The notes: generated by a model not told the origin, from the letters alone. A DNA stretch of 64,000 bases from an uncultured Lachnospiraceae bacterium (GCA_947630805.1 CANRIV010000005.1:56412-120411); one strand, 5' to 3'. Counted from the first letter of the stretch, positions 1-9,427 are shown. Numbers and translations: made by a program.

Positions 1-1096
1 AATGTGCAGCAATACCGTATTCTGCTGTCTTGTGCATTTCAAAAGTACGAATCTGTATCTCAAACGGCTGGCCATTCGGACCAATCAGTGTTGTATGGAG
101 AGACTGATACATATTTTGTTTTGGCATCGCAATATAATCTTTAAAGCGTCCGGGAACAGGCGTGTATTTTTCATGAATAATTCCCAACGCACCATAACAT
201 TCCATAACACTGTCCACGATAATACGCACGGCAAAAACATCATAAATCTGGTCTAATGTTTTGTTCTGCATCACCATTTTTTTATAAATAGAAAAATAAT
301 GCTTTACTCTTCCATCTATCGTCGCCTTGATTCCGGCTTTTTCGATATGGCCTGCCACTTCTGCAATGAGCTGTCCCATAAATTCCTCTCGGTGCTCCAG
401 TCTCTCATGCACGCCCTCTACCAGTTCCTTATATTTTTCAGGCTCTAAATATCTGAGAGCCAAATCGTCTAGCTCAATTTTAATTTTGGAAATACCCAGA
501 CGGTCGGCGATTGGCGCATAAATATCCATTGTTTCTCTGGATTTTTCTTTCTGCTTTTCCGGTGGCATATACATCAGGGTCCGCATATTGTGCAGACGAT
601 CCGCAAGCTTAATCAGAATCACCCGGATATCTTTTGCCATTGCGAGAAACATTTTTCTTAAATTTTCTGCCTGGTCTTCCACCTTATCCACATCATAATC
701 CAAACGCGTCAGTTTTGTGACACCGTCTACCAAATCTGTAACTTCCTGTCCAAATTCCTGTATCATCTTTTCACGGGTAACGTCCGTATCCTCCATGACA
801 TCATGAAGCAGTCCGGCCATAATGGATTCTTTGTCCAGTTCCAAATCAGCAAGTATCAGCGCTGTGTGTAACGGATGAATAATATAAGGCTCACCGGATT
901 TTCTTTTCTGATCCCCATGAGAATATTTGGCAAATTGATAGGCTTTTTCAATGACCTGAATTTCATCTGCGGAAGGATGATATTTTTTAATTTTGTCCAG
1001 CAGTCTAGCATAAAGTTCCTCCGGCGTTGCCTGCTCTTCCTCTTTTGGTATCACACCATGATTTTCAATTTTTACATTCCTGTTATTATCGCTCAT
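1..1096 (-). CDS. relA: RelA/SpoT family (p)ppGpp synthetase/hydrolase, C-terminus cut by the window edge
   Basis: Bifunctional alarmone enzyme of the stringent response: makes and hydrolyses (p)ppGpp in the cytoplasm. Only about the first 365 residues are present; the gene runs off the left edge. Reading from the ATG at 1096 gives an N-terminal HD hydrolase domain (HPLHTAL, then LLHDVMEDT near residue 75) followed by the synthetase domain with YQSLHTTLIGPNG and FEIQIRT close to the edge. Both catalytic halves look intact, so this is probably a Rel-type bifunctional protein. The missing part should hold the TGS and ACT regulatory domains. It follows apt by 21 bases in the recJ-apt-rel order common in Clostridia. 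Family is certain; the exact symbol (rel or relA) is convention. Confidence 0.95.
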   Translation of the reverse strand, partial: MSDNNRNVKIENHGVIPKEEEQATPEELYARLLDKIKKYHPSADEIQVIEKAYQFAKYSHGDQKRKSGEPYIIHPLHTALILADLELDKESIMAGLLHDVMEDTDVTREKMIQEFGQEVTDLVDGVTKLTRLDYDVDKVEDQAENLRKMFLAMAKDIRVILIKLADRLHNMRTLMYMPPEKQKEKSRETMDIYAPIADRLGISKIKIELDDLALRYLEPEKYKELVEGVHERLEHREEFMGQLIAEVAGHIEKAGIKATIDGRVKHYFSIYKKMVMQNKTLDQIYDVFAVRIIVDSVMECYGALGIIHEKYTPVPGRFKDYIAMPKQNMYQSLHTTLIGPNGQPFEIQIRTFEMHKTAEYGIAAH

Positions 1097-1117
1097 AAGT
1101 ATTGTCCTCAAAATTAA

Positions 1118-1642
1118 TTATTTTCCTTCATATGTAACGATTGCATCCACATGATATCCGGCGAGTTTTTCTCTTCCTTTCAATCCTGCAAGTTCCACTA
1201 AAAACAGACAGTCTACTACACATCCTCCCAGTCTCTCAATTAGTTTAATTGCCGCTTCCACGGTCCCTCCGGTTGCAATCAAATCATCGACAATAATAAC
1301 TTTCTGTCCTTTTTGAATGGCATCCTCATGAATTTCTATCTCAGCGGTACCATATTCCAGTGTGTAAGACTCCGAAATGGTTTTACATGGGAGCTTTCCC
1401 TTTTTCCGTATCGGAACAAAGGCTTTTCCAAGCACATAGGCAAGCACCATGCCAAAAATAAAACCTCTTGCTTCCAGACCTACTATTACATCAAAATCCA
1501 AATCCTGAATTTTTTCCTTCATTGCATTGATAGAATCCTGCAGTCCTTCTGCACTCTGCGTCACTGTAGTAACATCTCTGAAAATAATACCCGGTTTTGG
1601 AAAATCCGGAATACTTCTGATATATTTATCTATGTCGTACAT
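1118..1642 (-). CDS. apt: Adenine phosphoribosyltransferase
   Basis: Purine salvage enzyme: adenine + PRPP gives AMP + pyrophosphate, in the cytoplasm. The 174-residue product starts MYDIDKYIRSIPDFPKPGI, typical of Apt. It carries the PRPP-binding loop VIIVDDLIATGGT (about residues 115-130) and GLEARGFIFG earlier. Length fits the family (170-180). The reading frame stays open upstream to 1687, but that extension overlaps the end of recJ. The ATG at 1642 is preceded by GAGGATGAG at suitable spacing, so it was chosen. It lies 28 bases after recJ and 21 before relA, likely one transcript linking purine salvage and the stringent response. Confidence 0.96.
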   Translation of the reverse strand: MYDIDKYIRSIPDFPKPGIIFRDVTTVTQSAEGLQDSINAMKEKIQDLDFDVIVGLEARGFIFGMVLAYVLGKAFVPIRKKGKLPCKTISESYTLEYGTAEIEIHEDAIQKGQKVIIVDDLIATGGTVEAAIKLIERLGGCVVDCLFLVELAGLKGREKLAGYHVDAIVTYEGK

Positions 1643-1670
1643 AATCTCATCCTCTTTTCTCTTTCTTTCA

Positions 1671-3425
1671 TTAACAAAATCTGTCAATTACAATTTGTAA
1701 TTCTGTTTTTCCGTGATACACATTTATCTTTGGATAATATGTTACCATAATAGAAATATCATTATGAATCCCCTGCAGCGCTTTGTCTATTTCATCAAAG
1801 CCAAATTTTTCAGACAGAAACGCCATAAATTCCTGTATGCGCTGAAACATCATTGCAGTAATCCGATACCCCCTCTCATTCTGTACTGTCATTTTCAGCA
1901 CATTGTCATTTTTCCCACAAATATTCATTCTTATAATTTTTAAATTTTTCTCAGCAAACACTGGCTTTTCATTTCCTTTTCCAAAAGGCTGTATCATTTC
2001 CAGCTGCTCAATCAGCTGCGTCGTAATACATTCAAAAGGCAGCTGCATATCAATCCATATCTTTAAATATAAATCTTCTTGCGTCAAATTACAATTTTCA
2101 TTTAATTTATTTCTTAATATCTCAATATTTTCTCTTGGAAGAGAAACGCCTGCCGCCATTTTATGCCCGCCATATTTTGTGAACAGACTTTTCACTTTCG
2201 TCAGTTCTTCATACATATCATATTCCTCAATGGAACGTCCGGAGCCTTTCAGCCCCTCCTCGGCATCTGTTAAAATAAGCGTCGGCTTATGATATTTATC
2301 TCTTACTCTTCCTGCAATAATTCCTGCAATACTCTCATGACAATGCTCCAGATATATAACAAGAACGGGATCTTCATATTTTTCCGCTATCTGTATTGCT
2401 TCTTCCACCCCTTTATTTGTAAAATCTTTTCGCTCATCATTCAAATCTTTCAACCATGCTGCCAGTCTTTCGGCCTCTTCTGCGGTACCACAATTCAAAA
2501 GTTCCATGGCCTTCTTCGCCGAATCCAGTCTTCCACTGGCATTTAGACAAGGTCCTAAAATAAATCCCATATGATAAGTAGTAATATTTTTTTTATCTAA
2601 ATCACATTGTTCTATTAAAGCACACAAACCGGTATCTTTCAGTCTTTCAAAACATTGAAGTCCCTGTTTTACAATCATCCTGTTCTCTCCGCGCAACTCT
2701 ACCACATCACATACAGTAGCCAGAGCTGCATAGGGAAGAAATCGCTGTACAGTCCTCTCGGAAATTCCTTTTGCCTCATAGAGCGCGCGCACCAGTTGAT
2801 AAGCTACCATAGCGCCGCACAATTCCAAAAAGGGATAAGAACAGTCCGATTGTTTCTGATTGATGACGGCATCTGCTCTGGGAACAATATAATGAATCTT
2901 TCCATCTGTTCTTTCATAAGGGACTTCATGATGGTCTGTAATAATGACTGTCATACCAAGTGTTTTCGCATATTCAATTTGTGCGTAGGCAGCAATTCCA
3001 TTATCACAGGTAATTATCGTATCCACACCGTCCTGATGCGCTTTTTCAACCATTTTTTCATTAATCCCATATCCATCTTCTATTCGATGAGGTACCACCA
3101 AATCCACGTTCGCATCCAAATCACTGAGTGCTTTGAGTAGAATATACCCGGAACAGATTCCATCTACATCATAATCACATATTATGCGCATTTTATTGTT
3201 TTGACTCAATTTTATCTGAATCAGATTTACGGCTTTATCCATATCCTTAAAAAGCCAGGGAGAATTTAACCGGCAGATATCGGACTCCAAATATTCTTGT
3301 ATCTGCTCGTCTCCAATCACATCCCGGTTGCGAATAATTCTGGCAACTATCGGACTGATGTGAAATTTTTCCGCTATTGCATTGAAATCTGCTTTCTTTG
3401 TGTACAGAAACCATTTCTCTTTCAT
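1671..3425 (-). CDS. recJ: Single-stranded-DNA-specific exonuclease RecJ
   Basis: 5'-3' exonuclease on single-stranded DNA, used in recombinational and mismatch repair. The 584-residue product has the DHH phosphoesterase signature: CDYDVDGICSG near residue 84, ITDHHEVP near residue 160, and the DHHA1 motif KYGGHKMAAG near residue 415. C-terminal OB-like residues follow. The start at 3425 has AGGTGG just upstream. A longer in-frame start at 3464 would lie inside the terminator hairpin of the preceding gene and is rejected. Length is at the usual size for Firmicute RecJ. First gene of recJ-apt-relA. Confidence 0.95.
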   Translation of the reverse strand: MKEKWFLYTKKADFNAIAEKFHISPIVARIIRNRDVIGDEQIQEYLESDICRLNSPWLFKDMDKAVNLIQIKLSQNNKMRIICDYDVDGICSGYILLKALSDLDANVDLVVPHRIEDGYGINEKMVEKAHQDGVDTIITCDNGIAAYAQIEYAKTLGMTVIITDHHEVPYERTDGKIHYIVPRADAVINQKQSDCSYPFLELCGAMVAYQLVRALYEAKGISERTVQRFLPYAALATVCDVVELRGENRMIVKQGLQCFERLKDTGLCALIEQCDLDKKNITTYHMGFILGPCLNASGRLDSAKKAMELLNCGTAEEAERLAAWLKDLNDERKDFTNKGVEEAIQIAEKYEDPVLVIYLEHCHESIAGIIAGRVRDKYHKPTLILTDAEEGLKGSGRSIEEYDMYEELTKVKSLFTKYGGHKMAAGVSLPRENIEILRNKLNENCNLTQEDLYLKIWIDMQLPFECITTQLIEQLEMIQPFGKGNEKPVFAEKNLKIIRMNICGKNDNVLKMTVQNERGYRITAMMFQRIQEFMAFLSEKFGFDEIDKALQGIHNDISIMVTYYPKINVYHGKTELQIVIDRFC

Positions 3426-3446
3426 TGTACCACCTTTAACAAGTAG

Positions 3447-3477
3447 AAAAACGGTATCACCCAATGGCGATACCGTT
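3447..3477 (-). terminator. Rho-independent terminator after secDF
   Basis: Perfect 9-bp stem AACGGTATC / GATACCGTT with a 10-base loop (3450-3477), followed on the minus strand by five T. It ends the scfA-scfB-secDF transcript and lies directly before the recJ ribosome binding site. Confidence 0.85.
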
Positions 3478-3491
3478 CACTTCGTTATTGA

Positions 3492-5738
3492 TTATTTGTC
3501 CAGTTTCTTACCCTTCATAACATACCATAACGCACCGGTTATAAATACAGATGAATAAGCACCGCAAACAATACCTACCATCAATGGCAATGTGAATTCT
3601 CTAATAGAAGATACACCCATCACAAATATCATAAATACCATGATAAATGTGGTCAGAGAAGTATAAATACTTCTTGTAAGTGTCTGAGTAATACTGTTAT
3701 CTATTACCGCAATCATCTTATCTCCACGCTTCATAGACGCTCTGTTTTCTCTGATACGGTCAAAGATAACGATTGTAGCATTAATCGAGTATCCTACGAT
3801 GGTTAGCAGACAGGCAATGAATGTTGTACCAACTGTAACTCTGGATATTGCGTAAAATCCTACAACCACCAGAACATCATGAATCAGTGCTGTAACAGCA
3901 GCCAGAGCAAAATGTACATTCTTGAATCGAATCCAGATATATATTAACATGCAGATTGTAGCAATAATCGTTGCAACAATAGCATCCCGACGCATCTCTT
4001 TACTTACTGTGTCTGATATTTCTGTATCCGTAAAGTTCTGCTCTTTATCCTGCGCCTTAAATTTCTCAATGAGAAGTTTTCGGAAGTTGTCCATTTCTTC
4101 CCCTTCAAATTTTCTTGTTTTAATTGTAAACAAACCTTTTGTCGATGTATCTTTCTGTCCCTGAACATCTGTCGTGCCCAGCAGTTTTTCTATTTCAGGC
4201 TTAATATCATCATTAAATTCATCAATAGAATAATCTTTATCGAACTGAACGTTGACCGCTGTACCGCCCTTAAACTCAATACTGAAATCAAATGCTCCGT
4301 TTCCTCTTATTGTGTTCACTATAATTGCCCCAATTCCAATGGCAATTACTATAATGGAAATTGCGAAAAACAGTACTCTCTTTTCTACGAATTTGATTGT
4401 TTTTCTTACCTGCTCTTTTCCGTAGAAAACCGGCTTCTGCAGTCCCATATAATACAGCATCCACACCAGTCCTCTGGATATCACAAGAGAAGTAAACAAC
4501 TGAATAAAGATACCGATAGCCAATGTTGTAGCAAATCCTCTTACCGTGCCGGAACCTCTCCACAATAATACAAGCGCTGCAATCAATGTAGTGATATTTC
4601 CATCTACAATCGCTGATGTGGCTTTCTTAAATCCTATGGTAATGGCATTGCGAACAGTCTTTCCGGCAGCAATTTCCTCCCGGATACGCGCATATATAAT
4701 AACATTGGCATCCACTGCCATACCGATATTCAGAATAATACCCGCAATTCCCGGAAGCGTCAGAGTCAAATCAAATCCGTTTAATGCAAGAAGCATTAAT
4801 TCAAGATAAGACAATAATGCCAGCCCGGCTGCAAATCCCGGAATTCTGTACACCAGTAACAGAAAAAGGAAGATAATAATAAAACCAATAATACCGGCCT
4901 GAATACTCTTTGCCAGTGCATCGTTACCTAATTGTGCGCTCTGTACATTATGGCTGATTTCATCCAGCGAAAGAGTAAGAGCACCAATTCTGATATTGGA
5001 TGCAAGTGCTTCCGCTTCTTCCAGATTGGCCTGACCGTCAATCTGCGCTTTTCCGCCTGTGATAGCCTCATTTACTCTTGGAGCGCTCAAAACTTCCCCA
5101 TCATAAATAATATAAGTCTGTTGTCCTACATACTGGCTTGTCATGTTTCCAAAAGCGGTTGTTCCTTCACTGTCAAATTCCAGAGAAACCACATATTCCG
5201 TATTTCCTGTCTGCTGATCAGAGGAGGCCTGTCCTTTTGCATCTGATACATTCTCACCGGACAGCCAGATTTTATAATATCCGTCATATGTCGGATTTTT
5301 TTCATTTTGAATTTGAATGTATTCTTTATTTTTAATTTCTTCTTCCGTAGGATCTTTTTCTGCTTTCGTACAGAAATAAAGTGAACCCGGTTTTCCTAAC
5401 TCTTCCAGTACTGCTTCTGCATCATAGGCACCCGGAATTTCTACCGTAATTCTGTCATCACCTACTTTATACGCTGTTGCTTCCGTACTGAAGTTCTGAA
5501 TTCTCTTTTCCAGTTTTCCTCTTGTATCCTCCAACTGAGTCTGGGTCCATTTGCCGTTATCTTTCGCTACCTGATAGGTAATACTTACACCACCTTTCAG
5601 ATCAAGTCCCTGGGTAATATACTCAGCTTTGCCCCGGTCAAACACACCAAATAAAATCACGTATCCTGCAAAAGCAAATACGGCAAGAGAAATTATAAAG
5701 AATATAATTCCCTTTGGTTTGTTCATTTTCATTTTCAT
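3492..5738 (-). CDS. secDF: Fused protein translocase subunits SecD-SecF
   Basis: Membrane component of the Sec export machinery; uses the proton gradient to help pull proteins across the membrane. The 748-residue protein joins SecD (about 1-430) and SecF (about 440-748). An N-terminal membrane segment is followed by GLDLKGGVSITYQV, the large periplasmic-type P1 region, then the SecD helices with GIAGIILNIGMAVDANVII. The SecF half has FSIEFKGGTAVNVQF and TIVGYSINATIVIFDRIREN. All 12 expected membrane segments seem present. AGAGGT lies five bases before the first ATG. It follows the SCIFF maturase gene by 17 bases, a neighbourhood repeatedly seen in Clostridia. Confidence 0.96.
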   Translation of the reverse strand: MKMKMNKPKGIIFFIISLAVFAFAGYVILFGVFDRGKAEYITQGLDLKGGVSITYQVAKDNGKWTQTQLEDTRGKLEKRIQNFSTEATAYKVGDDRITVEIPGAYDAEAVLEELGKPGSLYFCTKAEKDPTEEEIKNKEYIQIQNEKNPTYDGYYKIWLSGENVSDAKGQASSDQQTGNTEYVVSLEFDSEGTTAFGNMTSQYVGQQTYIIYDGEVLSAPRVNEAITGGKAQIDGQANLEEAEALASNIRIGALTLSLDEISHNVQSAQLGNDALAKSIQAGIIGFIIIFLFLLLVYRIPGFAAGLALLSYLELMLLALNGFDLTLTLPGIAGIILNIGMAVDANVIIYARIREEIAAGKTVRNAITIGFKKATSAIVDGNITTLIAALVLLWRGSGTVRGFATTLAIGIFIQLFTSLVISRGLVWMLYYMGLQKPVFYGKEQVRKTIKFVEKRVLFFAISIIVIAIGIGAIIVNTIRGNGAFDFSIEFKGGTAVNVQFDKDYSIDEFNDDIKPEIEKLLGTTDVQGQKDTSTKGLFTIKTRKFEGEEMDNFRKLLIEKFKAQDKEQNFTDTEISDTVSKEMRRDAIVATIIATICMLIYIWIRFKNVHFALAAVTALIHDVLVVVGFYAISRVTVGTTFIACLLTIVGYSINATIVIFDRIRENRASMKRGDKMIAVIDNSITQTLTRSIYTSLTTFIMVFMIFVMGVSSIREFTLPLMVGIVCGAYSSVFITGALWYVMKGKKLDK

Positions 5739-5755
5739 CTTTTACCTCTTTCTTA

Positions 5756-7117
5756 CTAGTCTTCATCCGCTAGTGCTGCTTTTATCATAATTGAACATTC
5801 TACTCTTTTTTTCTGCATCTCGCATCCAATATCATAGGCATCATGAATTGTGCCATGAAAATTGTAAGCGTTGGCTGCGCATCCGCCACTGCAATAGAAT
5901 CTTGCAAAACAGTTTCTGCACTTTTCTTTGGAATATACATTGCAGCTTCCAAAGGAATCTACCAAGTCCTTCCGCACAATACCCTCATCTACATTTCCCA
6001 TTAGAAATTCTTCATTTCCAACAAACTGATGACATGGGTAAAAATCTCCCCAAGGAGTGACTGCAAGATATTCCGTTCCCGAGCCACATCCTGACAACCG
6101 CTTGTACACACACGGTCCCTGATTTAAATCAATCATAAAATGGAAAAACTCAAAACCGTTTCCTTCTTTTTTTCTCTTAATATATTCTTTTGCCAGTTTA
6201 TCATATTCTTTCATGATAACAGGCAAATCTTCTTCCCGTATCGCGTAAGGGTCGTCCTCTGGACCCACAACAGGCTCGATTGACATCTGCTTAAATCCCA
6301 AATCGGCAAAGTGCTTTACATCTTCTGAAAAATCAAGATTATTTCTCGTGAACGTGCCTCTGATATAGTAATTCTTCTGATTTCTGCTCTCTACCAGTTT
6401 TATAAACTTTGGAACAATAAAATCATAACTTCCCTTACCGTTACGGAAAGGTCTCATCCTATCGTTGACATCTTTTCTTCCATCCAGGCTCAATACCACA
6501 TTAGACATTTCCCTGTTGAGATATTCCATAATCTCATCATTCAGAAGCACACCATTTGTAGTCAGTGTAAAACGGAATTTTTTATTGTGTTTTTTTTCCA
6601 ATGAGCGCCCATATTCTACCAGTTGCTTTACAACTTCCCAATTCATAAGAGGCTCTCCACCAAAAAAATCCACTTCAAGATTTACCCGGTTTCCCGAATT
6701 TTTTACAAGAAAATCCAATGCTTTCTTTCCCACTTCAAAACGCATCAATTCCCGTCTGCCATGATATTCTCCCTCTTCCGCAAAACAATACCGGCAAGCG
6801 AGATTACAGTCATGAGCAATATGCAGGCACAGCGCTTTTACGACGGTCTGCCTTGTCTCCTGAAATTTTTCAACAAATGGATGATATATATCCTGGGAAA
6901 ACAGCTGTCCATCTTTTTGTAACTGACTTACCTCCCCGATTGCCTCTTTGATATCGGATATACTGTACTTGTCCGACAATTTGGCAACAATATCTTCGGT
7001 ACTCAGTTTCTCAAATAACGAAATGACATCGTATGTAACATCGTCAACCACATGCACTGCTCCGCTGTTTACATCCATTACAATGTCATACCCATTACTT
7101 TTGTACTGATGTATCAC
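5756..7117 (-). CDS. scfB: SCIFF peptide maturase, radical SAM/SPASM enzyme
   Basis: Radical S-adenosylmethionine enzyme that installs thioether cross-links from Cys sulfurs to other residues in the SCIFF peptide encoded just upstream. The 453-residue product has an N-terminal peptide-binding (RRE-like) region, the radical SAM cluster CNLACRYC (Cys104, 108, 111), GGEPLMNWE soon after, and a Cys-rich SPASM region from about residue 345 (CGSGTEYL ... CHQF ... CRNCFARFYCSGGC) that should hold two auxiliary Fe-S clusters. The start is a GTG ten bases after GGAGG. It is separated from scfA by a strong hairpin without a T run, and followed 17 bases later by secDF. Family knowledge plus the adjacent substrate make the call secure; the biological role of SCIFF is not known. 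Confidence 0.95.
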   Translation of the reverse strand: MIHQYKSNGYDIVMDVNSGAVHVVDDVTYDVISLFEKLSTEDIVAKLSDKYSISDIKEAIGEVSQLQKDGQLFSQDIYHPFVEKFQETRQTVVKALCLHIAHDCNLACRYCFAEEGEYHGRRELMRFEVGKKALDFLVKNSGNRVNLEVDFFGGEPLMNWEVVKQLVEYGRSLEKKHNKKFRFTLTTNGVLLNDEIMEYLNREMSNVVLSLDGRKDVNDRMRPFRNGKGSYDFIVPKFIKLVESRNQKNYYIRGTFTRNNLDFSEDVKHFADLGFKQMSIEPVVGPEDDPYAIREEDLPVIMKEYDKLAKEYIKRKKEGNGFEFFHFMIDLNQGPCVYKRLSGCGSGTEYLAVTPWGDFYPCHQFVGNEEFLMGNVDEGIVRKDLVDSFGSCNVYSKEKCRNCFARFYCSGGCAANAYNFHGTIHDAYDIGCEMQKKRVECSIMIKAALADED

Positions 7118-7145
7118 TGTAATATTTCCTCCTGTTTATAACGCA

Positions 7146-7180
7146 CTATAACAGAGTCGAATCCATCGGCTCTGTTATAG
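7146..7180 (-). other. Intercistronic hairpin between scfA and scfB
   Basis: Perfect 11-bp inverted repeat CTATAACAGAG / CTCTGTTATAG with a 13-base loop, located after the scfA stop and before the scfB Shine-Dalgarno sequence. No T run follows on the minus strand, so it is unlikely to be a full terminator. A 3' stabiliser or processing site that raises peptide mRNA over maturase mRNA is an inference. Confidence 0.7.
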
Positions 7181-7199
7181 ATACATACACAATTATTTC

Positions 7200-7340
7200 T
7201 TATTTATTTTCGCAAGTCTGATTTCCAACAGTACAGGATGTCTTGCACGCAGACTGACATGAGGTCTGGCACTCTCCACATCCGCCTTTCTTCAATGTCT
7301 CTTTTAATGTACTGGAATTTAGTGTCTTAATATGCTTCAT
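7200..7340 (-). CDS. scfA: SCIFF ribosomal peptide precursor (six cysteines in forty-five residues)
   Basis: A 46-residue RiPP precursor, substrate of the downstream radical SAM maturase. It begins MKHIKTLNSSTLKETLKKGG and carries six Cys at positions 21, 24, 28, 32, 36 and 43, with Thr/Ser between them, ending ENK. The ATG at 7340 follows GGGAGG closely. The family is near-universal in Clostridia and is normally next to its maturase, as here. The gene starts an apparent operon scfA-scfB-secDF and has its own sigma-A type promoter and a long folded leader. The mature product's function is unknown. Confidence 0.95.
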   Translation of the reverse strand: MKHIKTLNSSTLKETLKKGGCGECQTSCQSACKTSCTVGNQTCENK

Positions 7341-7480
7341 GGTTTTCCTCCCAAAATGAAATTAGCAAATTTGTAAAAGCACGCTGGCCGTGCTTTGCAC
7401 AGTTCCTCTCGCCACGCGCTTTAAAGTACACCTGCGTGTAAATTTATCCCTTTCGGGCGTTTTGCTCGCTGTGTCCGCGT
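7341..7480 (-). promoter_or_regulatory. Structured 5' leader of scfA
   Basis: About 140 untranslated bases between the predicted start of transcription and scfA. The leader is GC-rich compared with its flanks. It holds a near-perfect hairpin AAAGCACG / CGTGCTTT (7374-7395), a possible CACGC/GCGTG stem and a longer-range CACAG/CTGTG pairing. I do not recognise it as a named riboswitch class. The fold was judged by eye only. Confidence 0.5.
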
Positions 7481-7482
7481 AT

Positions 7483-7510
7483 ATTATACCACAATACTGC
7501 TTTTTTTCAA
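7483..7510 (-). promoter_or_regulatory. Sigma-A promoter of scfA
   Basis: Minus-strand -35 TTGAAA (7505-7510) and -10 TATAAT (7483-7488), spacer 16. Transcription would start near 7476, about 136 bases before scfA. Confidence 0.65.
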
Positions 7511-7553
7511 ACATTTTCTTTGGAAGGATTTTGCATGAAAGGAATTTGTTTTC

Positions 7554-7910
7554 CTAACTCAGCATGCCTCCTATCGTTCCGGCTGCCAGAGATACGATAA
7601 TGCCTGCGGGAATCCCTATCGTCCCCGCCTCGATACTGCCCTTTACAATGAGCGCAACAATGATAATAATCCCTATGTACAGTGCTCCTGCGAAAGCTCC
7701 CCACAGAAATTTTCGCTTTTCCATAACTTTTCCTAAAATAATTCCACCGGCCAGGGACGCCACTCCATAAATGACAAGAATCATTGCTTTCAGGACTCCG
7801 GCAGACGGGGAAATCCGTAATACAATCAATGCAGCGACCGCTACCAGCACCGCACTCAATATCATCTGTAAAAGAAGTTCTTTTAGCAGAGTTATGACAA
7901 TATTTTTCAT
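7554..7910 (-). CDS. Small four-helix membrane protein, TIGR04086-like
   Basis: A 118-residue, very hydrophobic protein with about four membrane segments (roughly residues 10-32, 42-60, 70-90 and 95-116) and short loops; LAGGIILGKVMEKRKFLWGAFAGA in the middle is the best landmark. It resembles the small membrane family TIGR04086 found in Firmicutes, often near SCIFF genes; this assignment is from memory and not checked. It ends about 40 bases before the scfA -35 box and is read in the same direction, so it is probably a separate unit from scfA. The ATG at 7910 follows AAAGGT. No function can be stated. Confidence 0.75.
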   Translation of the reverse strand: MKNIVITLLKELLLQMILSAVLVAVAALIVLRISPSAGVLKAMILVIYGVASLAGGIILGKVMEKRKFLWGAFAGALYIGIIIIVALIVKGSIEAGTIGIPAGIIVSLAAGTIGGMLS

Positions 7911-7979
7911 AAATTTTACCTTTTATATAGTTTTTATTAATAATTTATATTTATAATCCTTATAGTTTATTACGGATTC

Positions 7980-8008
7980 TTGACTTTAATATTATGTTTT
8001 TGTACAAT
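7980..8008 (+). promoter_or_regulatory. Promoter of the CNNM transporter gene
   Basis: TTGACT (7980-7985), 17-base spacer, TACAAT (8003-8008); start of transcription near 8015, about 55 bases before the ATG. Confidence 0.6.
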
Positions 8009-8070
8009 CATCTCAACAAGTTCTTTAAAAACCGGAATTTGAAATATTATGATATTTTAAGGAGAAATAT

Positions 8071-9372
8071 ATGGGACCCAGTGACATAGCTATGCTATGC
8101 GTATTAATTATTTTACTTATATTCTCAGCCTTTTTTTCTTCGGCTGAAACAGCTCTTACAACACTAAACCGCGTCCGCCTGAGAATGCTTGTGGACGAAG
8201 GCAACAAAAATGCTGTAATTCTGGACAAAATTTTATCTAATTCCAGGAAAATGCTCAGTACAATATTAATCGGAAACAATATTGTAAATCTTGCAGCCTC
8301 TTCTATTACCACCATATTTACCCAAGATGTATTTCATGTCAGTTGGATTATCAGTATTGGCGTTGGCCTGCTGACTTTAATCATTATTATTTTTGGAGAG
8401 ATTATACCGAAAACCATTGCAAATATGCACGCGGAATCCATTGCGCTCCGATATGCCAAGCCAATACGATTTTTCATGGTAACTCTGACTCCTTTAATTT
8501 TTATCTTAAATATGTTTTCCAGCTTTATATTAAAAATATTCCGGGTAAATATTAACCTAAATTCCTCTTCTATTACAGAGGATGAACTTCGAACGATTGT
8601 CGGGGTCAGCCAGGAGGAAGGTATTATTGAAGAAGATGAGCTGGACATGATAAACAACGTGTTTGATTTTGGAGATACATGTGCCAAAGACATTATGGTA
8701 CCGAGAGTTGATGTTACCATGGTACCGATTGATATCACATATGATGAACTCCTAAAAGTTATCAAAACAGATAAATTTACCCGTATGCCTGTCTACAAAG
8801 AAAGCACAGACAATATTGTGGGAATTATCAATATCAAAGATATGATTATCAACAAAATCGGCCGGGCCAACTTTAATATCAAAAATCTGATGCGCGAGCC
8901 ATATTTTACACATGAGCAGGAAGAACTCAACGATTTACTTGTAGAAATGCGAAACAATGAGCCTGGTATGTGTATTGTTCTGGATGAATATGGACAGGCC
9001 GAAGGTCTTATCACGCTGGAAGATATTATTGAAGAAATTATCGGCGATATCCACGACGAATTTGACGAGGCGGAAGAACAGGTAGTCCGCCAGGTAGGGG
9101 AACATGAATATATTGTAGAGGGATCTATAAACTTAGATGACTTTAACGATCAGCTGGAAACGAATATTGATTCTGAAAATTATGAATCTCTCGGCGGCCT
9201 TATTATTGAACATCTCGACAGACTTCCAAACAAAGGTGATTCTGTTCAGATTGATAACTGTAAACTCACGGTAATTAAAATGGATGAGAAACGGATTGAA
9301 CTGGTTAAAGTCGTTGTTGAGCCTCGGATAGAAGACGTATCGGAGGGTCCAGCCGGCGAGAATGAAGAATAA
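8071..9372 (+). CDS. CNNM/HlyC-CorC family membrane protein with CBS pair
   Basis: Putative divalent cation (Mg2+ or related) transporter or efflux protein. The 433-residue product has an N-terminal CNNM/DUF21 membrane domain (residues ~1-180, four helices, with FSSAETALTTLNRVRLR and FGEIIPKTIA), a CBS domain pair (~200-330, PRVDVTMVPIDITYDEL and MRNNEPGMCIVLDEYGQAEGLITLEDIIEEIIGDIHDEFD), and a C-terminal CorC/HlyC domain (~345-420). The name hemolysin often attached to this family is historical. AAGGAG lies seven bases before the ATG. It stands alone on the plus strand with its own promoter and terminator. Substrate cannot be told from sequence. Confidence 0.9.
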   Translation: MGPSDIAMLCVLIILLIFSAFFSSAETALTTLNRVRLRMLVDEGNKNAVILDKILSNSRKMLSTILIGNNIVNLAASSITTIFTQDVFHVSWIISIGVGLLTLIIIIFGEIIPKTIANMHAESIALRYAKPIRFFMVTLTPLIFILNMFSSFILKIFRVNINLNSSSITEDELRTIVGVSQEEGIIEEDELDMINNVFDFGDTCAKDIMVPRVDVTMVPIDITYDELLKVIKTDKFTRMPVYKESTDNIVGIINIKDMIINKIGRANFNIKNLMREPYFTHEQEELNDLLVEMRNNEPGMCIVLDEYGQAEGLITLEDIIEEIIGDIHDEFDEAEEQVVRQVGEHEYIVEGSINLDDFNDQLETNIDSENYESLGGLIIEHLDRLPNKGDSVQIDNCKLTVIKMDEKRIELVKVVVEPRIEDVSEGPAGENEE

Positions 9373-9427
9373 AAAACGAAATCATATAGGATTGCATATT
9401 CTATAACAATCACTACATTTGCAAAAT

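Noticed and set aside
8071..9372. Hemolysin
   Set aside because: The family name is historical; CNNM, CBS and CorC domains point to ion transport.
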